Assembly: GCA_950106755.1 (NCBI GenBank)
Contig: OX467082.1
Span: 32,364,001 to 32,428,000, forward strand
Reading direction: 5' to 3'
DNA from: Climacium dendroides
Taxonomy: Eukaryota; Streptophyta; Bryopsida; Hypnales; Climaciaceae
DNA: 64,000 nucleotides
Below are positions 11,225-22,690 of this stretch, one piece after another; the first letter of the stretch is position 1; each line of letters starts with the position of its first letter. The position numbers and the translations under genes were made by a program. Below the pieces are notes generated by a model. It was given only the letters and a program-made list of their open reading frames with translations, was not told where the DNA came from and searched no databases.

Positions 11225-12606
11225 TATTCTATTGCAAAAGTTTTTTGAATTGGATAATCCAATTGCTGAACTTTTCATCTTTTGAAAAATATTGAAATAG
11301 ATATTTTCATTTGAAGTATTGAAACTTGTTGGTCTATGGTCTATGCCATGTGTGAGAATTTGTATTAAATTATTTTTGTGAAAATTGATGGTATTGCTAC
11401 AAAATATGTCTTAGGTGGTGTTCAATTGGATGTTTGCTTAGTGGTTTACAAAATGAATATTTCATGACTTTTTTTTCCAAATCCATTCTTTTTGAGTTGT
11501 AAGTTTAGGATTCTTTTCATGTTTTGTAGTGTACTAATCTTTAATTGGTGTAGTCAATCCAATGATTACTTAGTTGAGATTATGTCAAGAATGTTGACTT
11601 TTGTCTATTGATTTATTTTGGATCCACTTTGTTGAGTGTATTGGAGTTGCTCTTGACTTGAACTAATTAGGTAACCAACTTTATATTGTGCTTGTCTGGC
11701 ATGTTCCAACCAACTCTTGATGGAAAATTTTGTAGATTTGAGTCCCTACAAGCTTGTGTAGAACTCTTTGGTTTTTGAGTTGTTTGTGTTAGTGTTTTTA
11801 TGATCTATTTTCTCTATAGGCCATGAATTGCATTAGTTTGAAATAACATCACATAATTCCAAGTCTTATTTTGAAGGCTAGTGAGAATAGGAATGTAACC
11901 ATAAAATGAAACCTTATTGAATCCCTAAAAGGCCAAAGGATTTAGCCAAAACACAAATGTGTTATAAGATATAAGTGCTATAATCTTTTTGCAAGTTTGT
12001 ATCAAAGAAGAGAATATGGTTAATATTATAAAACTATTTTTTAGTTCTCTTCAAATGAAATTTAAAGATTTAACTTCAAAATTTTATGGAAAGTACAATT
12101 GTATCTTTAGCATTTGAATTTTTTCTTTGATTGGTCAAAATTGTGATTTCTATTGATTTGTGTTGAAAGCATAAGATTTGGTAATGAAAATCCCTACACT
12201 TTTTCTAAATAATAAGTTTTTCAACACTAAACTAATTTTAAACACTTTGTGTTATTTCTCTTATAATTTTTGTTTGATCATAGAGATATTAGTTTTGAAT
12301 ATGAATATTGAAAGACAATACAATCTTTTAAAAGAAAAACTTTAAATGAATTTTTTTCTATCAATTAATGTTGCCCAAAAATTAGGCAACAACCCAAAAA
12401 TGGTTGATTTAGTGCTTAGCAATGAAGCCCTTGGATGAATCAAGTGCAAGTTTGGAGCTCTTTAACCTTGAAATCTTATACATGCCAAAAAGTAGATGAT
12501 GGATGACTTTACAAATTAATATATAAATGAGGAAAGCACCTGTTGGTCTACAAATGAAGGTCATTTGGGGCAAATTTCCTTCGAGATAGGTCTTATTCTT
12601 TCAAAG
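11225..12606. other. 3' flank of K1, AT-rich
   Basis: Shared with the K2 flank (28361-29745) through many blocks such as gtgagaatttgtattaaatt, gttttgtagtgtact and aatgttgcccaaaaattaggc. It probably includes the 3' UTR; no clear AATAAA is placed well. No other gene seen. Confidence 0.5.
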
Positions 12607-12735
12607 TTAACCCTCAAACTTCACATTGGACATTTGGTGTCTAGTAGATGAGATGGAATCTTTAAACCAATGATTTCCACAGTATCAAAATGGATGATTT
12701 CCACAGTCACCAATCCGTTGTTTAAGGGTTAACCT
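12607..12735. mobile_element. TTAACCC-family MITE, copy C, internally deleted
   Basis: Ends TTAACCCTCAAACTT and TTGTTTAAGGGTTAA. It sits at the same place in unit 2 (29748-29937), where the copy is about 60 bp longer, so it predates the duplication. Confidence 0.6.
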
Positions 12736-12906
12736 TTGAAGGATGCTCCCTCCGTGATAGATACTCCGTCACAAATGATTCAAATTTTGAACCAATAGGT
12801 GCATTCTATGTTTCTACAATAATAGAGAAAGTCATTCATTGAACACTTATTATCCTTAGCATCTTTCCAAGGTTAATTGAATAGAATAACTTAACCTAGT
12901 GCACCA

Positions 12907-13670
12907 CCTCTCTAGCATCACTTAGTCCAAGAATTGTGCGTGCAGGAAGGCTTCAAAGTTGACACTATATGATAGCTGATTTTCAGCAGTATTCTGTATA
13001 TAACCAGCCTTCCAATCCCCGTGCACAGGGAGACCGGGAGGGCGATACCAGGGGATATTTTTTTCGGATATGTAACTATACTCCCCAAATTTTCTTAAAT
13101 AAGAAAATTTGGGGGGATATAGTTACATACCTGAAAAAAATACCCCGGTATCGCCCTCCCGGTCTCCCTGTGGAGAGTCGGATTCTGTCCAAAACACTCT
13201 ACCAAATCAACCCCATGGAGGCATGGACTGCCGTTGCCCACAACTGCTGCCAATGGTTTGTGTTTCGATGCCGCAAACCGAAGAGCACAGGATTGCGCAG
13301 CTGCTTGGCAAACCTCATCGCGTGCTTGTGCTTCTCTGGTTTCGTTTTGGTCACCAGCAAGTCCTTGGAATTTACACACTTGGATTCAGTTGAAACCAGC
13401 AGCATTTCTGCACCAAAGAATTCCCTCGCTGGACGTACTTTCACTCTCACGCATCAGTCTCTAGTCTTTTGCAGCTCAATGGATTTCTGGGCACAAAAAG
13501 ATGCAGGTCACAACGCTAGGAATCAGAAGGAGCTCTATGGAAGCTTAACGACCTTCAAGTTCGGTAGCGACTGCAGAATGCAACGTCGATTCCGATTCTC
13601 ATTCTGTACCTCAAAGTGCAGGACGGCTACTTGATGAAATTGCTGGGCAGGGAATCCAAATGGTGTTTAG
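12907..13670 (+). other. GC-richer island, unit 1, possibly coding remnant
   Basis: Sharply richer in G+C than its flanks and conserved in unit 2 (30285-31080), with a decayed copy in unit 3 (about 45545-45850) and a fragment at 53215-53335. From an ATG at 13215 a frame runs MEAWTAVAHNCCQWFVFR and on for about 140 codons. Unit 2 has one extra base just after that point and switches to another frame (WLQTEEHRIAQLL), so at least one copy is shifted. The end reads VATAECNVDSDSHSVPQSAG then LLDEIAGQG in a third frame. Product unrecognised; likely a gene or exon remnant interrupted by a MITE at 13024. Confidence 0.4.
13024..13172. mobile_element. CACTA-like foldback MITE (CACAGGG), unit 1
   Basis: 149 bp, almost entirely one inverted repeat with ends CACAGGGAGACCGGGAGGGC and its complement; the centre is cttaaataag-like. 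The unit 2 copy (30401-30551) is flanked by GTG on both sides, a 3-bp duplication as in CACTA elements; here the right side reads GAG, apparently after loss of a few bases. No coding capacity. Confidence 0.8.
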
Positions 13671-13672
13671 TT

Positions 13673-14864
13673 GGTAAGCAAATTGGAGTGAAAGGCATTG
13701 CACGTAGAATTAGAATTTGATGTTGCTTAGAGAACATGTATTAAATTTCAAAGTTGCAAATGTGCATGTTTGTATCATCAGTCTTACACTTTAAAGGAGA
13801 CAACAAGTTTGGAATTTTAAACCACCAGAAATAAAATTATGTCGCAATGATCAAGGAATCAACTCTAAAACTAGCACTCATGAATCACCGTTTGGATTAC
13901 CTAATTAGGCTCCTACATGAATACAAGGCAAGTTGTTTTAGGAGAACTTGGGGGTTGTTTTGAAGGAAGAAATAGGAGTTGGTAATTGGTACCTAATGGG
14001 TGAAGGTGTCACTACCTTCATTTGAAGTTTGATGTCATTGCAAGATTTCTCATATCAAATATTTGTAGAGTTTGCTATTCTTTCTTACAATATATAAGTA
14101 CCGTTTGGAATAAGAATTTGACAAACATTTAATATTTTAAACCTAGAAGAATATCACCCTATTACCAAAGTAATCATGCAAAATTACAAAATTTATGGAT
14201 GAATAAATTTGTCATTAGTTTATACAATTTTTAATAGTCATTTATAAGATATTTTTAATTGTCATTGTCCTATAAGCTTATAGGACAATGACAAGTTCCA
14301 TGTTCAAGAGTCTTGAAATGAATTTTCAAAGATTTTTGATAGGTTCCTATTATATCTTAGTAGCTTTCTAATCTTTTTTGAGGTTAAGGGATGTGCTAGT
14401 TAGTTTCATACCAATGTAATTTTTGAATTTGTTTGATGCTTGGAAGATATCCTTTTGCCATGATAAGTAGGAAATGAGAGTTTGAGAGTTGCCTATGTTT
14501 TTTCTCATGGTAACCAAGTTCCACATGCATGGAAACAATTCTTGTATTTTTAGGACCAAAAATGAGTGAGAAAATGGTCTTACAATTGTAACCACTTCAT
14601 TGTTAAACTTCAGAAATTATGAAATAAATGGAAGATTTGTTATAAAATCCAAAGCCAAAATTCAAGATTGAATATGGTAGATTGAAAGAACACAAGAAAA
14701 GACACACTATAGGGAATAAAAAATTAAAAAACAGCTAAGACCTAAGTGCAAGATGTGTATTCCAATGGTTAAAAAAAGAATTATAAAATGGAAATGGGCA
14801 TTGTCACTCTTAGTCTCATCTATAATGGGGTGCTTCATTGAAAAAGGGGCATGAATGGTTTAGG
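13673..14864. other. AT-rich DNA shared with unit 2
   Basis: Aligns with about 31415-32925 and, degenerately, with 46015-47340. No gene. It contains a perfect 36-bp palindrome at 14259-14294, listed separately. Confidence 0.4.
14259..14294. repeat. Perfect 36-bp palindrome
   Basis: Two 18-bp arms meet at AAG|CTT; the left arm is TTGTCATTGTCCTATAAG. In unit 2 (about 31990) only one arm is present, followed by unrelated sequence, so the palindrome is specific to unit 1. Confidence 0.85.
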
Positions 14865-15191
14865 CTAAGAACCACTACAGTTCAAAGCATCATCATTGTC
14901 CAACCTCATTACTCTTTGATATGAGACAATTTTCAATGTTTTTCTCCTAAGATGTTCTTGACATAACTTACCAAGGCATGGGTCATTTTTCAAAGTGTGC
15001 CAAAAGTCTCCAACCACCTTTCTTTCATCCTCAAGGTTGGGGGCAACCTTGTTAATACTAGGTGGTACATGAAAATATGCTTGCTCTCCATTGATCAATG
15101 ATTCTTTGCCACATCCCCATACCACCCATGCTTTGGAAATTTTTGTAAATTCAATAGTGAATCTCCTTCTAAATCTAAATACACTATTCAA
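14865..15191 (-). pseudogene. Coding-like remnant, unrecognised family
   Basis: A 108-codon minus frame with protein-like composition, including FTKISKAWVVWGCGKES, YFHVPPSINKVAPNLEDERK, VVGDFWHTLKNDPCLGKLCQ and TLKIVSYQRVMRLDNDDA. The first codon may not be the true start. The homologous stretch in unit 2 (about 32930-33260) keeps DGRKVVGDFWQALK but has stops and frameshifts. I do not recognise the family. Probably a decayed exon in both units, with this copy better preserved. Confidence 0.4.
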
Positions 15192-17089
15192 TAGCTAACT
15201 TAATTTTCTTAAGAACAAGTTCAAGTAACTCCTTACATTCCTAAGTCAAAAAATGACCGTTCTAAAATGGAATTGATTGATTTTTGGTTGCTCGAAAATT
15301 TAAGGGTTAAGAACAAAAATTACTATTTCATTTTTGAATATATTTTTGCTAGATTTTAAGTGAATCCTCCACCATTTTAATGATTTGAGCCTCAATATTC
15401 TTTAGTGCAATTTTTTTTAATTAAACAGTTTCAAAGTCTCAAAACCTAGTTAAGAAAGGAGGAAAATGAATATTTTCTTTTTGCTTTGAATACTAATATC
15501 TTAGAATCTACATAATCCAAGTGTTTGAATTTTTTTTCACATATTTTCATACAAGATCTTATAGTTGACTTTTCAAGAAATTTATTTTTTAATTTTTTTA
15601 ATTTTAACACTCTTTGCATTAGAAACAACAACTTTTCTAATTTCTTTTTGGTGAAAGCACGTCATGAACTTTAAAGGATGAATGTAAGAAAATCCATTTT
15701 ACAACACTTTCACTATTTGAAGACAAAAAGAGTATCGTAAAGTACTAATTCTATAGTGGTTCTATAATAGTACTAATATTTGAGATTCCATCCCTCTTAT
15801 TCAAAGAAAAACGTGCAATGGTTCAAAGACTTGAAACATTCAAAGTGCTGAATGGAGAAAATGTATTCAAAGCACTTATTCCAAAGAATGAATTTCTTAT
15901 ATATAAATTTGTGGTTATATGAATAAGTTAATGTCCAAGGCCTTTATTGAGCTTTTTGCAATTTGCTCTTAATTGAAAAAGAAATCAAAATTTTGATAAG
16001 TTCTATCAATTCTTTTTAATTGTAATTGTTCAAATTCAAACTAGACATGTTAGAGATCACATGGGAAAAGAAAACACAACAATATAACTTATGGATTGAA
16101 AGAATATTAATAATGTTTGATCATGAGGGTGTTAAAATTGTGAAAGTGATTTGAAGTCTTTCATTCTTTATTCCATGTGTCAAAACCTAAAAAAAGTTGT
16201 CACCAAAAATATGGGGTAAAAGGGTATAACATGCATAACTCCAATCAATTTATGTCTTCTCAAGATTTACTCCACAATTTTTTTAAATGAATTTCTAATG
16301 TAATTTTTTCTCCAAGCTTTTAGTATATTTGAGGCTCATTTCCAGGAGTCCTCAACATTAGAAAATCCAGATTTGCAATGGACCTCAAAATCTAGACTAG
16401 AAAAATCATAGTCATTCAACTAGATTTTTGATGCTAAAACTAGACTTCAAGAAGAAATTTTCAAAACATATAAACTACTCAAAACAATAACTTGGCCAGT
16501 AACTTGGTCATGTTTTATTTAACTTCAAAGTATTGTCAACACCAAAATTTTGGTGCCTTGCACATTTACAAGTCAATAAACTTTTGGGTATTCATCACTT
16601 GGATCATGCTTCATAGTTTGTAAGATACTCATGATTCTTCATCCTCTTTTTGCTTTGTGAGAGGTTTACGTCTCAAATTTAAATCATCAAATTGAAAGAA
16701 ACTTCAAATCATTTTACACTTGTAATTTTGATTTTGCTAAACCATTTCAAAACTTTTTGAAACTTGGAGTGTGCGGTCAATGATGCTAAGATAGGAGGCC
16801 CATAATTTGTCCACCTAAGAGCTCAAACTGAATTTTGGGGATGTGAAGCTCTTGAAATATTTTAATTTCAATAAATTCTCCTTCAAACACAAGTGGATTG
16901 GGCATCTAACCCATGTTCTTTCATAATTTTTTGGAGCTTTGTGGAATTAGTTATGAAATTTTGAAGTTGAAATGACATAAAGCTCTAAAATCAACCACCT
17001 CCAAAATTATTCACTGTTTGTACACTACTGAAGGCTAAGAAAAAGCAACACATACAAATAGTGTACATTTAAGGAAGTGGGCGATTTTA
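15192..17089. other. AT-rich intergenic repeats
   Basis: No gene seen. The block 15900-16500 recurs in part at 21060-21545 and 37240-37700 (anchors gttagagatcacat, acaacaata, catgcataactccaatcaat). The block 16740-17060 recurs at 33890-34230 and 56770-57060 (gctctaaaatcaaccacctcc; caaatagtgtacattt). Confidence 0.45.
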
Positions 17090-18475
17090 GAGCCTCTGCA
17101 CTTTCAGAACCTCCTACCTTGGAATTGGAATGTGACATCAGTGAAGGTGAGTTAGTGGGTAGTACTGAGCTCTGTGTAATGAGGGATTCTGTAACCGGAA
17201 TGCAGAACACTGCCAAACGGGAGCAGCTGGATGCTCGAACCAAGGTAACTTCTAGTCGTTCTTTTCCCTTTTCGCTACATCTTCGATTGCAGTGTTTGTG
17301 TTTGGACATCGAACTTGATTGGTTGCTCTGCTTTTTCTTTGTAGGAGTTGACAATTCCTTGGAAGGCCGGGGTACATCAAGAATTTCCCAGCGTGCCAGC
17401 AGCTCCATCCTTGTGAACAGTCTCTTCTTGAGCTCACGCTCGGGCGAGGCACTTATGAAGAGGTGATTGGCCTTGCTGAAGTTTAGTGTCACTGATAATG
17501 ATGCGAGACAGTATGCAATCATCTCTTGATGGAGATTTTGAGAAAAACGGTGTTACGAGGTAGCTACGTTCAAAGTGATGTAAGCTGTAGTAAGGCAGAT
17601 CGTGCTTGAATTTTCTGTTTCCTGTGTGCTCAGGAGCTTGAAATGACTTGATCTGCTTTGTACTTAAATCTCGAATTACAAGGTTAGGTGTCCAATTGCT
17701 CACAATCACATCATTGAGTCCTTGCTCTAGACTGTGCAACGGATTGACCTCCTGCGCAAGAGACTACGCGATTACGGGAAGACTTGTGCTTCTGTTTGTG
17801 CGAAGGTACAGCATATGCAGCCATAAAGAAATGAAAGACAACCCATTCGTGTTATCACTGATGATTTCTAGGGTTCGGTGGCGACCTCCCAATGGAATGT
17901 TTGTGGAACGCTGTGTCATCTTTTGTGCTGTTCTTTGCTGTCAGCATGCAAGCGTGAGGCTGAGGAGCGATTGGAAGTGGTAATGCCTATAATAGGTGCT
18001 TAGTTTGCTTGGGTTATATATGATGGGGTTTTGAAAGAATCTGTTGTTGAATACAAGCTCTGGAACGTGATATGTAAAATGTAGCCTGGCTTCTTCAGAG
18101 TGGCGTCCCTTGTCCCGATACGATTGTCCACTTTGAATGTCATGTTTTTTGAAGGTTGTTTTGAGTAGGTCACATGGAGACTTCCTTGTGACTAATTTTA
18201 ATTGAGTTGCAATGAAGACATGCAATGCTCTTTGTTGATTGTAGTGATATTAAATTTGAAACCTTTCTTCATTGTGTTTTTCACAGTATGATCAATGAAA
18301 TTGGCTCAGAAAAATACTCACAAAATTGTGGACAATCATTTTGGGAAAAAGGGGCGTATATTCCAGGGTGACTGCATGCTGCAGTTGACATTGTTGTGCA
18401 ACAGGGCATTACTAAGCTGGAAGACCTGTTTAACAAGCATGGGAAAGCATGGATGAATTGAAGGAGATTGCGAAG
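17090..18475 (+). pseudogene. Chloroplast NOG1-like GTPase remnant, unit 1 (PDE318 family)
   Basis: Five exon relics matching the N-terminal half of the plastid NOG1/Obg-type GTPase family (Arabidopsis PDE318). Exon A ends 17244 (NTAKRE, with the NRGAKQ part deleted); exon B 17345-17462 (ELTIPWK, then after a frameshift QQLHPCEQSLLELTLGRGT, YEE); exon C 17731-17805 (TVQRIDLLRKRLRDYGKT, CASVCAK); exon D 17941-17979 (SACKREAEERLEV); exon E 18405-18475 (GITKLEDLFNKHGKA, a 2-bp shift, DELKEIAK). Introns keep GT-AG borders except that the exon D acceptor has become ctttgctg. The GTPase core with its G motifs is absent. Retained introns show a genomic, not reverse-transcribed, origin. Non-functional as a GTPase. 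Confidence 0.75.
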
Positions 18476-19850
18476 GTTGTCTCCAATGTTTTGGCGCCCA
18501 GCCCTTTTATTGATATACACTCCTCAGTTGATTCATACCCCCGTGTATCTTACAGGTTGAGATGCATACTTCGCAGTAGACCCGACTCACAACCACACGT
18601 TGAGAACGCATCTTGTTTGATTGGACTTCTTCTTTTTCCTCGTCAATCATTTTTGGAGCTGCTGCCAGGACTTAAGGACACGAATCTGATGTGCGTGTAA
18701 TTACAATTTCTTCAGTATTAACCTCACCTTTGATCGACACATTTCACCAGTCAAGTCCGTCAGTCAATTTCATCGTTGCAACCTCCGTTACTGCAGTCTT
18801 CCTCGCCAAATATTCACTTTCGATTGAAAACGCCACGTCTTTAGAATTCTTTAAGAGTCAGGATTTCTGAGCTGTGAATCTTACTGTTCGCAAGGTAATC
18901 TCATGTTTTCCTGAGTCCGCACTGAATTGAAGAGCAGATTGAATTCAGTGAGGTGAAGCTTCTCTTTCTCCTTGAGGCGATTCGTTAGTTGAGCAGTTGG
19001 AGGTCACTCCCTGGTCGGAATCGAGCAGCCCGACATATGCTTTGATCCAACTGAAGCATATGCCTTGATTCTTATTGAAGAATTCTCAGCAGAAGCTTAT
19101 GATAAGCCGGCTACATTTGAGAAGACACGAACTATCCTTTGTATTTGTTGCCAGAGGTGAACCACTCGACCACTTTAACTCCCACTGACAGCACCGGAGG
19201 CCCCAAACACGTATTTACAGTATTTTTGGTAGGACATGAGGAGACTCTCAGTTTGTTCAATTCGGTTTATTTTCAACCAACACGTTCATTGTTCTTCACT
19301 GACCTTGGTGATATAAACTTTGGGCCTCTTTGGAGTCGCTATGTTCTTGACAATACGATCCATCTCACTGATTGACTACTTTTCAATTGACTTCGACATG
19401 CTGAAATCTCCTCGTCCATGTTTTATTCAAGAACTCTGGATCCAGAGTTATGGTGGATTGGTTCCAATTTTTCACTCGCATGGAGTCGTGGAGGTGGGCT
19501 GTGAGCTAGTCGAGAATGAGTGAATTTCTCTTTGTAGATTTGGGCCCTCTGTCTACCCAGACCCGAGGTCCTCCAAAAGAATTCATGCAGTCGACAACAA
19601 AAGCAAACATTTGTCAGAATGGCGTGATTCATCCTCCCAAAATCGTGACATTCGAATTGTCGAAGCTCTCCAAACGAATCTGCGTAATCTCCCTGGCCAA
19701 ATGTTCACTTTGGATCGAAAATGCAACGTCTTCAATTCAAGATGAGTTGCCACAGTCCGGATTCCTTTCCCTTTCTCTCGACATTGAAACATCGATGAGT
19801 TGCAGGCAGCCCCATAGAAGTTGTCATTCGTTTTCATGAGAGTTTAAAGA
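18476..19850 (+). other. Conserved island downstream of the NOG1-like remnant, unit 1
   Basis: GC-richer DNA shared with unit 2 (35673-36690) and in pieces with unit 3 (57150-57330, 58250-58440, 62040-62230). Anchors: tcctcgccaaatattcactt; tggagtcgtggaggtgg; ctgtctacccagacccgag; ttcatgcagtcg. A short frame (LSTQTRGPPKEFMQSTTKAN) is open in units 1 and 2 but not supported further. It may be remaining introns or UTR of the same lost gene; no product recognised. Confidence 0.4.
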
Positions 19851-20201
19851 ATTTCAAGCCGTAAATAAATAATTTTGGTCTTGTCACAACAAGGGTTTGA
19901 AAATAATCACACGACTAAACACACAAATCAAGAAATCATCTCTCTTTAAAATAAAAAAATTTAATTTTTTTTTAAATTTTATTTTGAAGAAAAATATGGA
20001 ATTTTTTATTAGGAGAACTTGAATGATGAATTTAATGATAAATGTAAATCGGGTTTTATTGTACCTATTTCTAGTATCGTTATCTTTTGTATTCTTTTTC
20101 AAATATATGCCATTAGAATTGGTAAAAACACACATCATCTTACAAATGTCAGAGTTTGTGGTATAATTCAACAATGAATCTTATGTATAAACCCAACCTT
20201 A

Positions 20202-20432
20202 TTAATCTTTAAAGGACAAAGGGGTGACCTCAGAATTCATCCGTTTTCATTACCACGTTAACCATTGGCTTAAGAAATAGCAGTAGCACTCATTGGAAGT
20301 CAAATTAATGTAGAAGACCTGCCCTTTTCACAACAAAATTTTGATGATGAATAGTTGCACTTCTATCCTACTAGAAGGATTTCTTATCATCCATTGAATG
20401 CCAAACATCCATGTTGATGTTCAACCCCTAAA
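20202..20432. mobile_element. TTAACCC-family MITE, copy D
   Basis: Family interior (cattggcttaagaaatag, gatgaatagttgcactt, actagaaggattt) between degenerate ends TTAATCTTTAAA and TTCAACCCCTAAATG. The same insertion lies in unit 2 at 36935-37203. Confidence 0.55.
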
Positions 20433-20504
20433 TGTCCAAGGCGTTTTTTGAACTTCTAGGAATTTGCTTCAAATTCAACAAAACAACCAACATTTTGATA
20501 AATT

Positions 20505-21058
20505 CTTAGGGGCACTTAGAGTGTTCATTAAAAACCATATGCGAATAAAACTTTGGACCCCCTACATACTTTTTAAATTTTAAATTAAATTAAATTAAAA
20601 AAAAAATTGAATAGATTTTTCTACTTTGAAAGTTTATGTTTTGAATTATTGATATTTATATTTGTTAATAATAATTAGTTACAAATTTTTGAAGTAAAAA
20701 GATACAATGTAAAACTGAAAAATAACTTTCACACCCCTATATTATATAAGAAAAAATGGTCTAAAAAATGAACAAAAAATTCCTAAAAATAACTCTCTAT
20801 TGAAAGCTCATTTTGAGTTGAATATTGATGCAATGGTCATCTTAATGTGTTCTCTAAAAATATTTGAGTTAAAAAAACATTTCATTTTAGTGTATTTTTA
20901 ACCTCTTTTGGAAATAATTCCATGTTTTATTTGAGTTTGAAATTTTGGGAGTAGAATCCTATAGTCATTAGTAAACAATGCTCAAAATTTGAAGTGTTTA
21001 TTAGGAACCACTTGTTTGCATGTGGTTTGTTGTAGTAGAACTAAGTGCACTCTCCAAG
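20505..21058. mobile_element. Mutator-like MITE family, copy 1
   Basis: 554 bp with ends CTTAGGGGCACTTAG and, reversed, CTTGGAGAGTGCACTTAG. Flanks GATAAATT (20497-20504) and GATAAGTT (21059-21066) form an 8-bp near-perfect duplication. The interior is shared with 46251-46824, 47592-48194 and 53790-54434 (cacacccctatattatataag). No transposase. Confidence 0.7.
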
Positions 21059-21059
21059 G

Positions 21060-22690
21060 ATAAGTTATATCAAATTATTTAAATTGTAACTATATAAATT
21101 CAAACTAGAGATGTTAGAAATCACATAGAAAAGGAAAACACAACAATATTACTTACAAATTGAAAGATTATAATATTTGATCATGAAGGTGTAAAAACTA
21201 CAAAAGTCATTGCAAATCTTTCAATCTTCTTTTGACATACCAAATCTAAAAATTGGTCACTACAAAAATATGAGCATAAAAGGCCTAACATGCAAAACTC
21301 CAATCAATTAATGATTTCTCAAAATCTACTTTACAATTTTAAAAATGAATCTTTAATGTGATTTTTTCTCCAAGATTTAGTGTATTTGAGACTCTTTCCA
21401 AGAGCCCTTTAGTTAACACTACAAAAAGTCGAGATTGCAAAGGACACCCTTGCACAAAATCTTGGAATAGAAAAATCATAATTGATCGTTTTCAAAATTA
21501 GATTTGGAATGCTAAAACTAGACTTCAAAAAGAGTTTTTCAAAAATATGGTTGGCATATTGGCTTGGCACTTTCTCTAAAAGTACCCCCAAAAAGGGTTG
21601 CTAACAATGCAAGCCACAAAATCCACCTCCATAAAGTAGGCCCAACAAGGTAATTTTGAGATTCTTGAAGGAAAAATAAAATAAAACCCTTCTTTTGGGC
21701 CGTGTCTAGGGTGTGTTCTAGAACCGTCCTCGTTAATTTGGGGTAATTTGGGGTCTCTAGAAACAAATATAAATTCAAAAATTGCAAACTTTATCATGTG
21801 TGGAAAGTGAAAAATTTCAGCATTTTCCCCAAGGTAAAACTAGGCTGGTGGGCCCACTTTGTAGGCTGGGTTTGCTATCAATGGCGTTTGAGTCAGGAAA
21901 TTCATTTGGGGAAGGAAAAGAAAAAACGCTCAGCTAGAAAAGTACTTATTAACCCTGTAGCGCCACAGGCACCATTATGTGGCGTTCCGATGACAATACT
22001 GTGGGATGGAAAGAGTTCAAAAGCATTTTTTCATCCATATTTTTCTTGTTTACCTTTCATGGTGGGTTATGAAGAGTGTTTAATCAAGTTTGTAGTCTTG
22101 CAAGTGTTTGTCTTCACATAAATGAGAAGTTAGTAAAAAAGAATGGATCATTAAATATGCTATTTTAGTTAGTGTATTTTGGGAAGTTGTTGTTCCTTGA
22201 TCTAAATCTAAATTTTTTTCACAAAAATTATATTTTTTGAATTTGAGTCCAACTAACAAAATGAAAGTCATTTACTCTAGTTTCTACTCCAATTTGAATT
22301 TTGAAAAAATTCCTAATATTAAATATTTTATTACAATTTGAACTTTGAATGTATTTTCAATGTCTATTATTTTATAATTATAGAATGACACGGAAGTTGA
22401 GTTTACATGATAATGTTAGTCATTGTAATATACACACATGGTGAAATTTTCAGATTTTTTGGCACAATTTTCTATTCGATGTGATTTTTCTTCATTTTTT
22501 CTTCAAAAATTCTCAAAAAAATCAATTTTCCACAAAAAAATCTAATTTTTTTTTGAAGTATAGAAGACATGTAATTTCATCTCTGAAAAATAAAAATAAA
22601 AATTTTCATACATATCTAGTTGCAAAATAACAGCAAACTGAGTGATGGAAAGTGAAGTTTGAAATCAATGGTCATGGGTCCGTCATTTAG
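21060..22690. other. AT-rich junction between units 1 and 2
   Basis: Holds a repeat block (21060-21540) seen also at 37240-37700, then one arm of the foldback repeat (21545-21850) with ggcactttctctaaaag and ttgcaaactttatcatgtgt, then about 800 bp of AT-rich DNA without signal. A degenerate MITE end (gtcatttaggggttaag) abuts the leader module at about 22680. The weak frame at 21798-22121 is not supported. Confidence 0.4.

Noticed and set aside
12969..13634. 221-codon frame over the island
   Set aside because: Its first 70 codons lie in the CACAGGG palindrome and flank; only the part from 13215 might have been coding, and unit 2 contradicts the frame.
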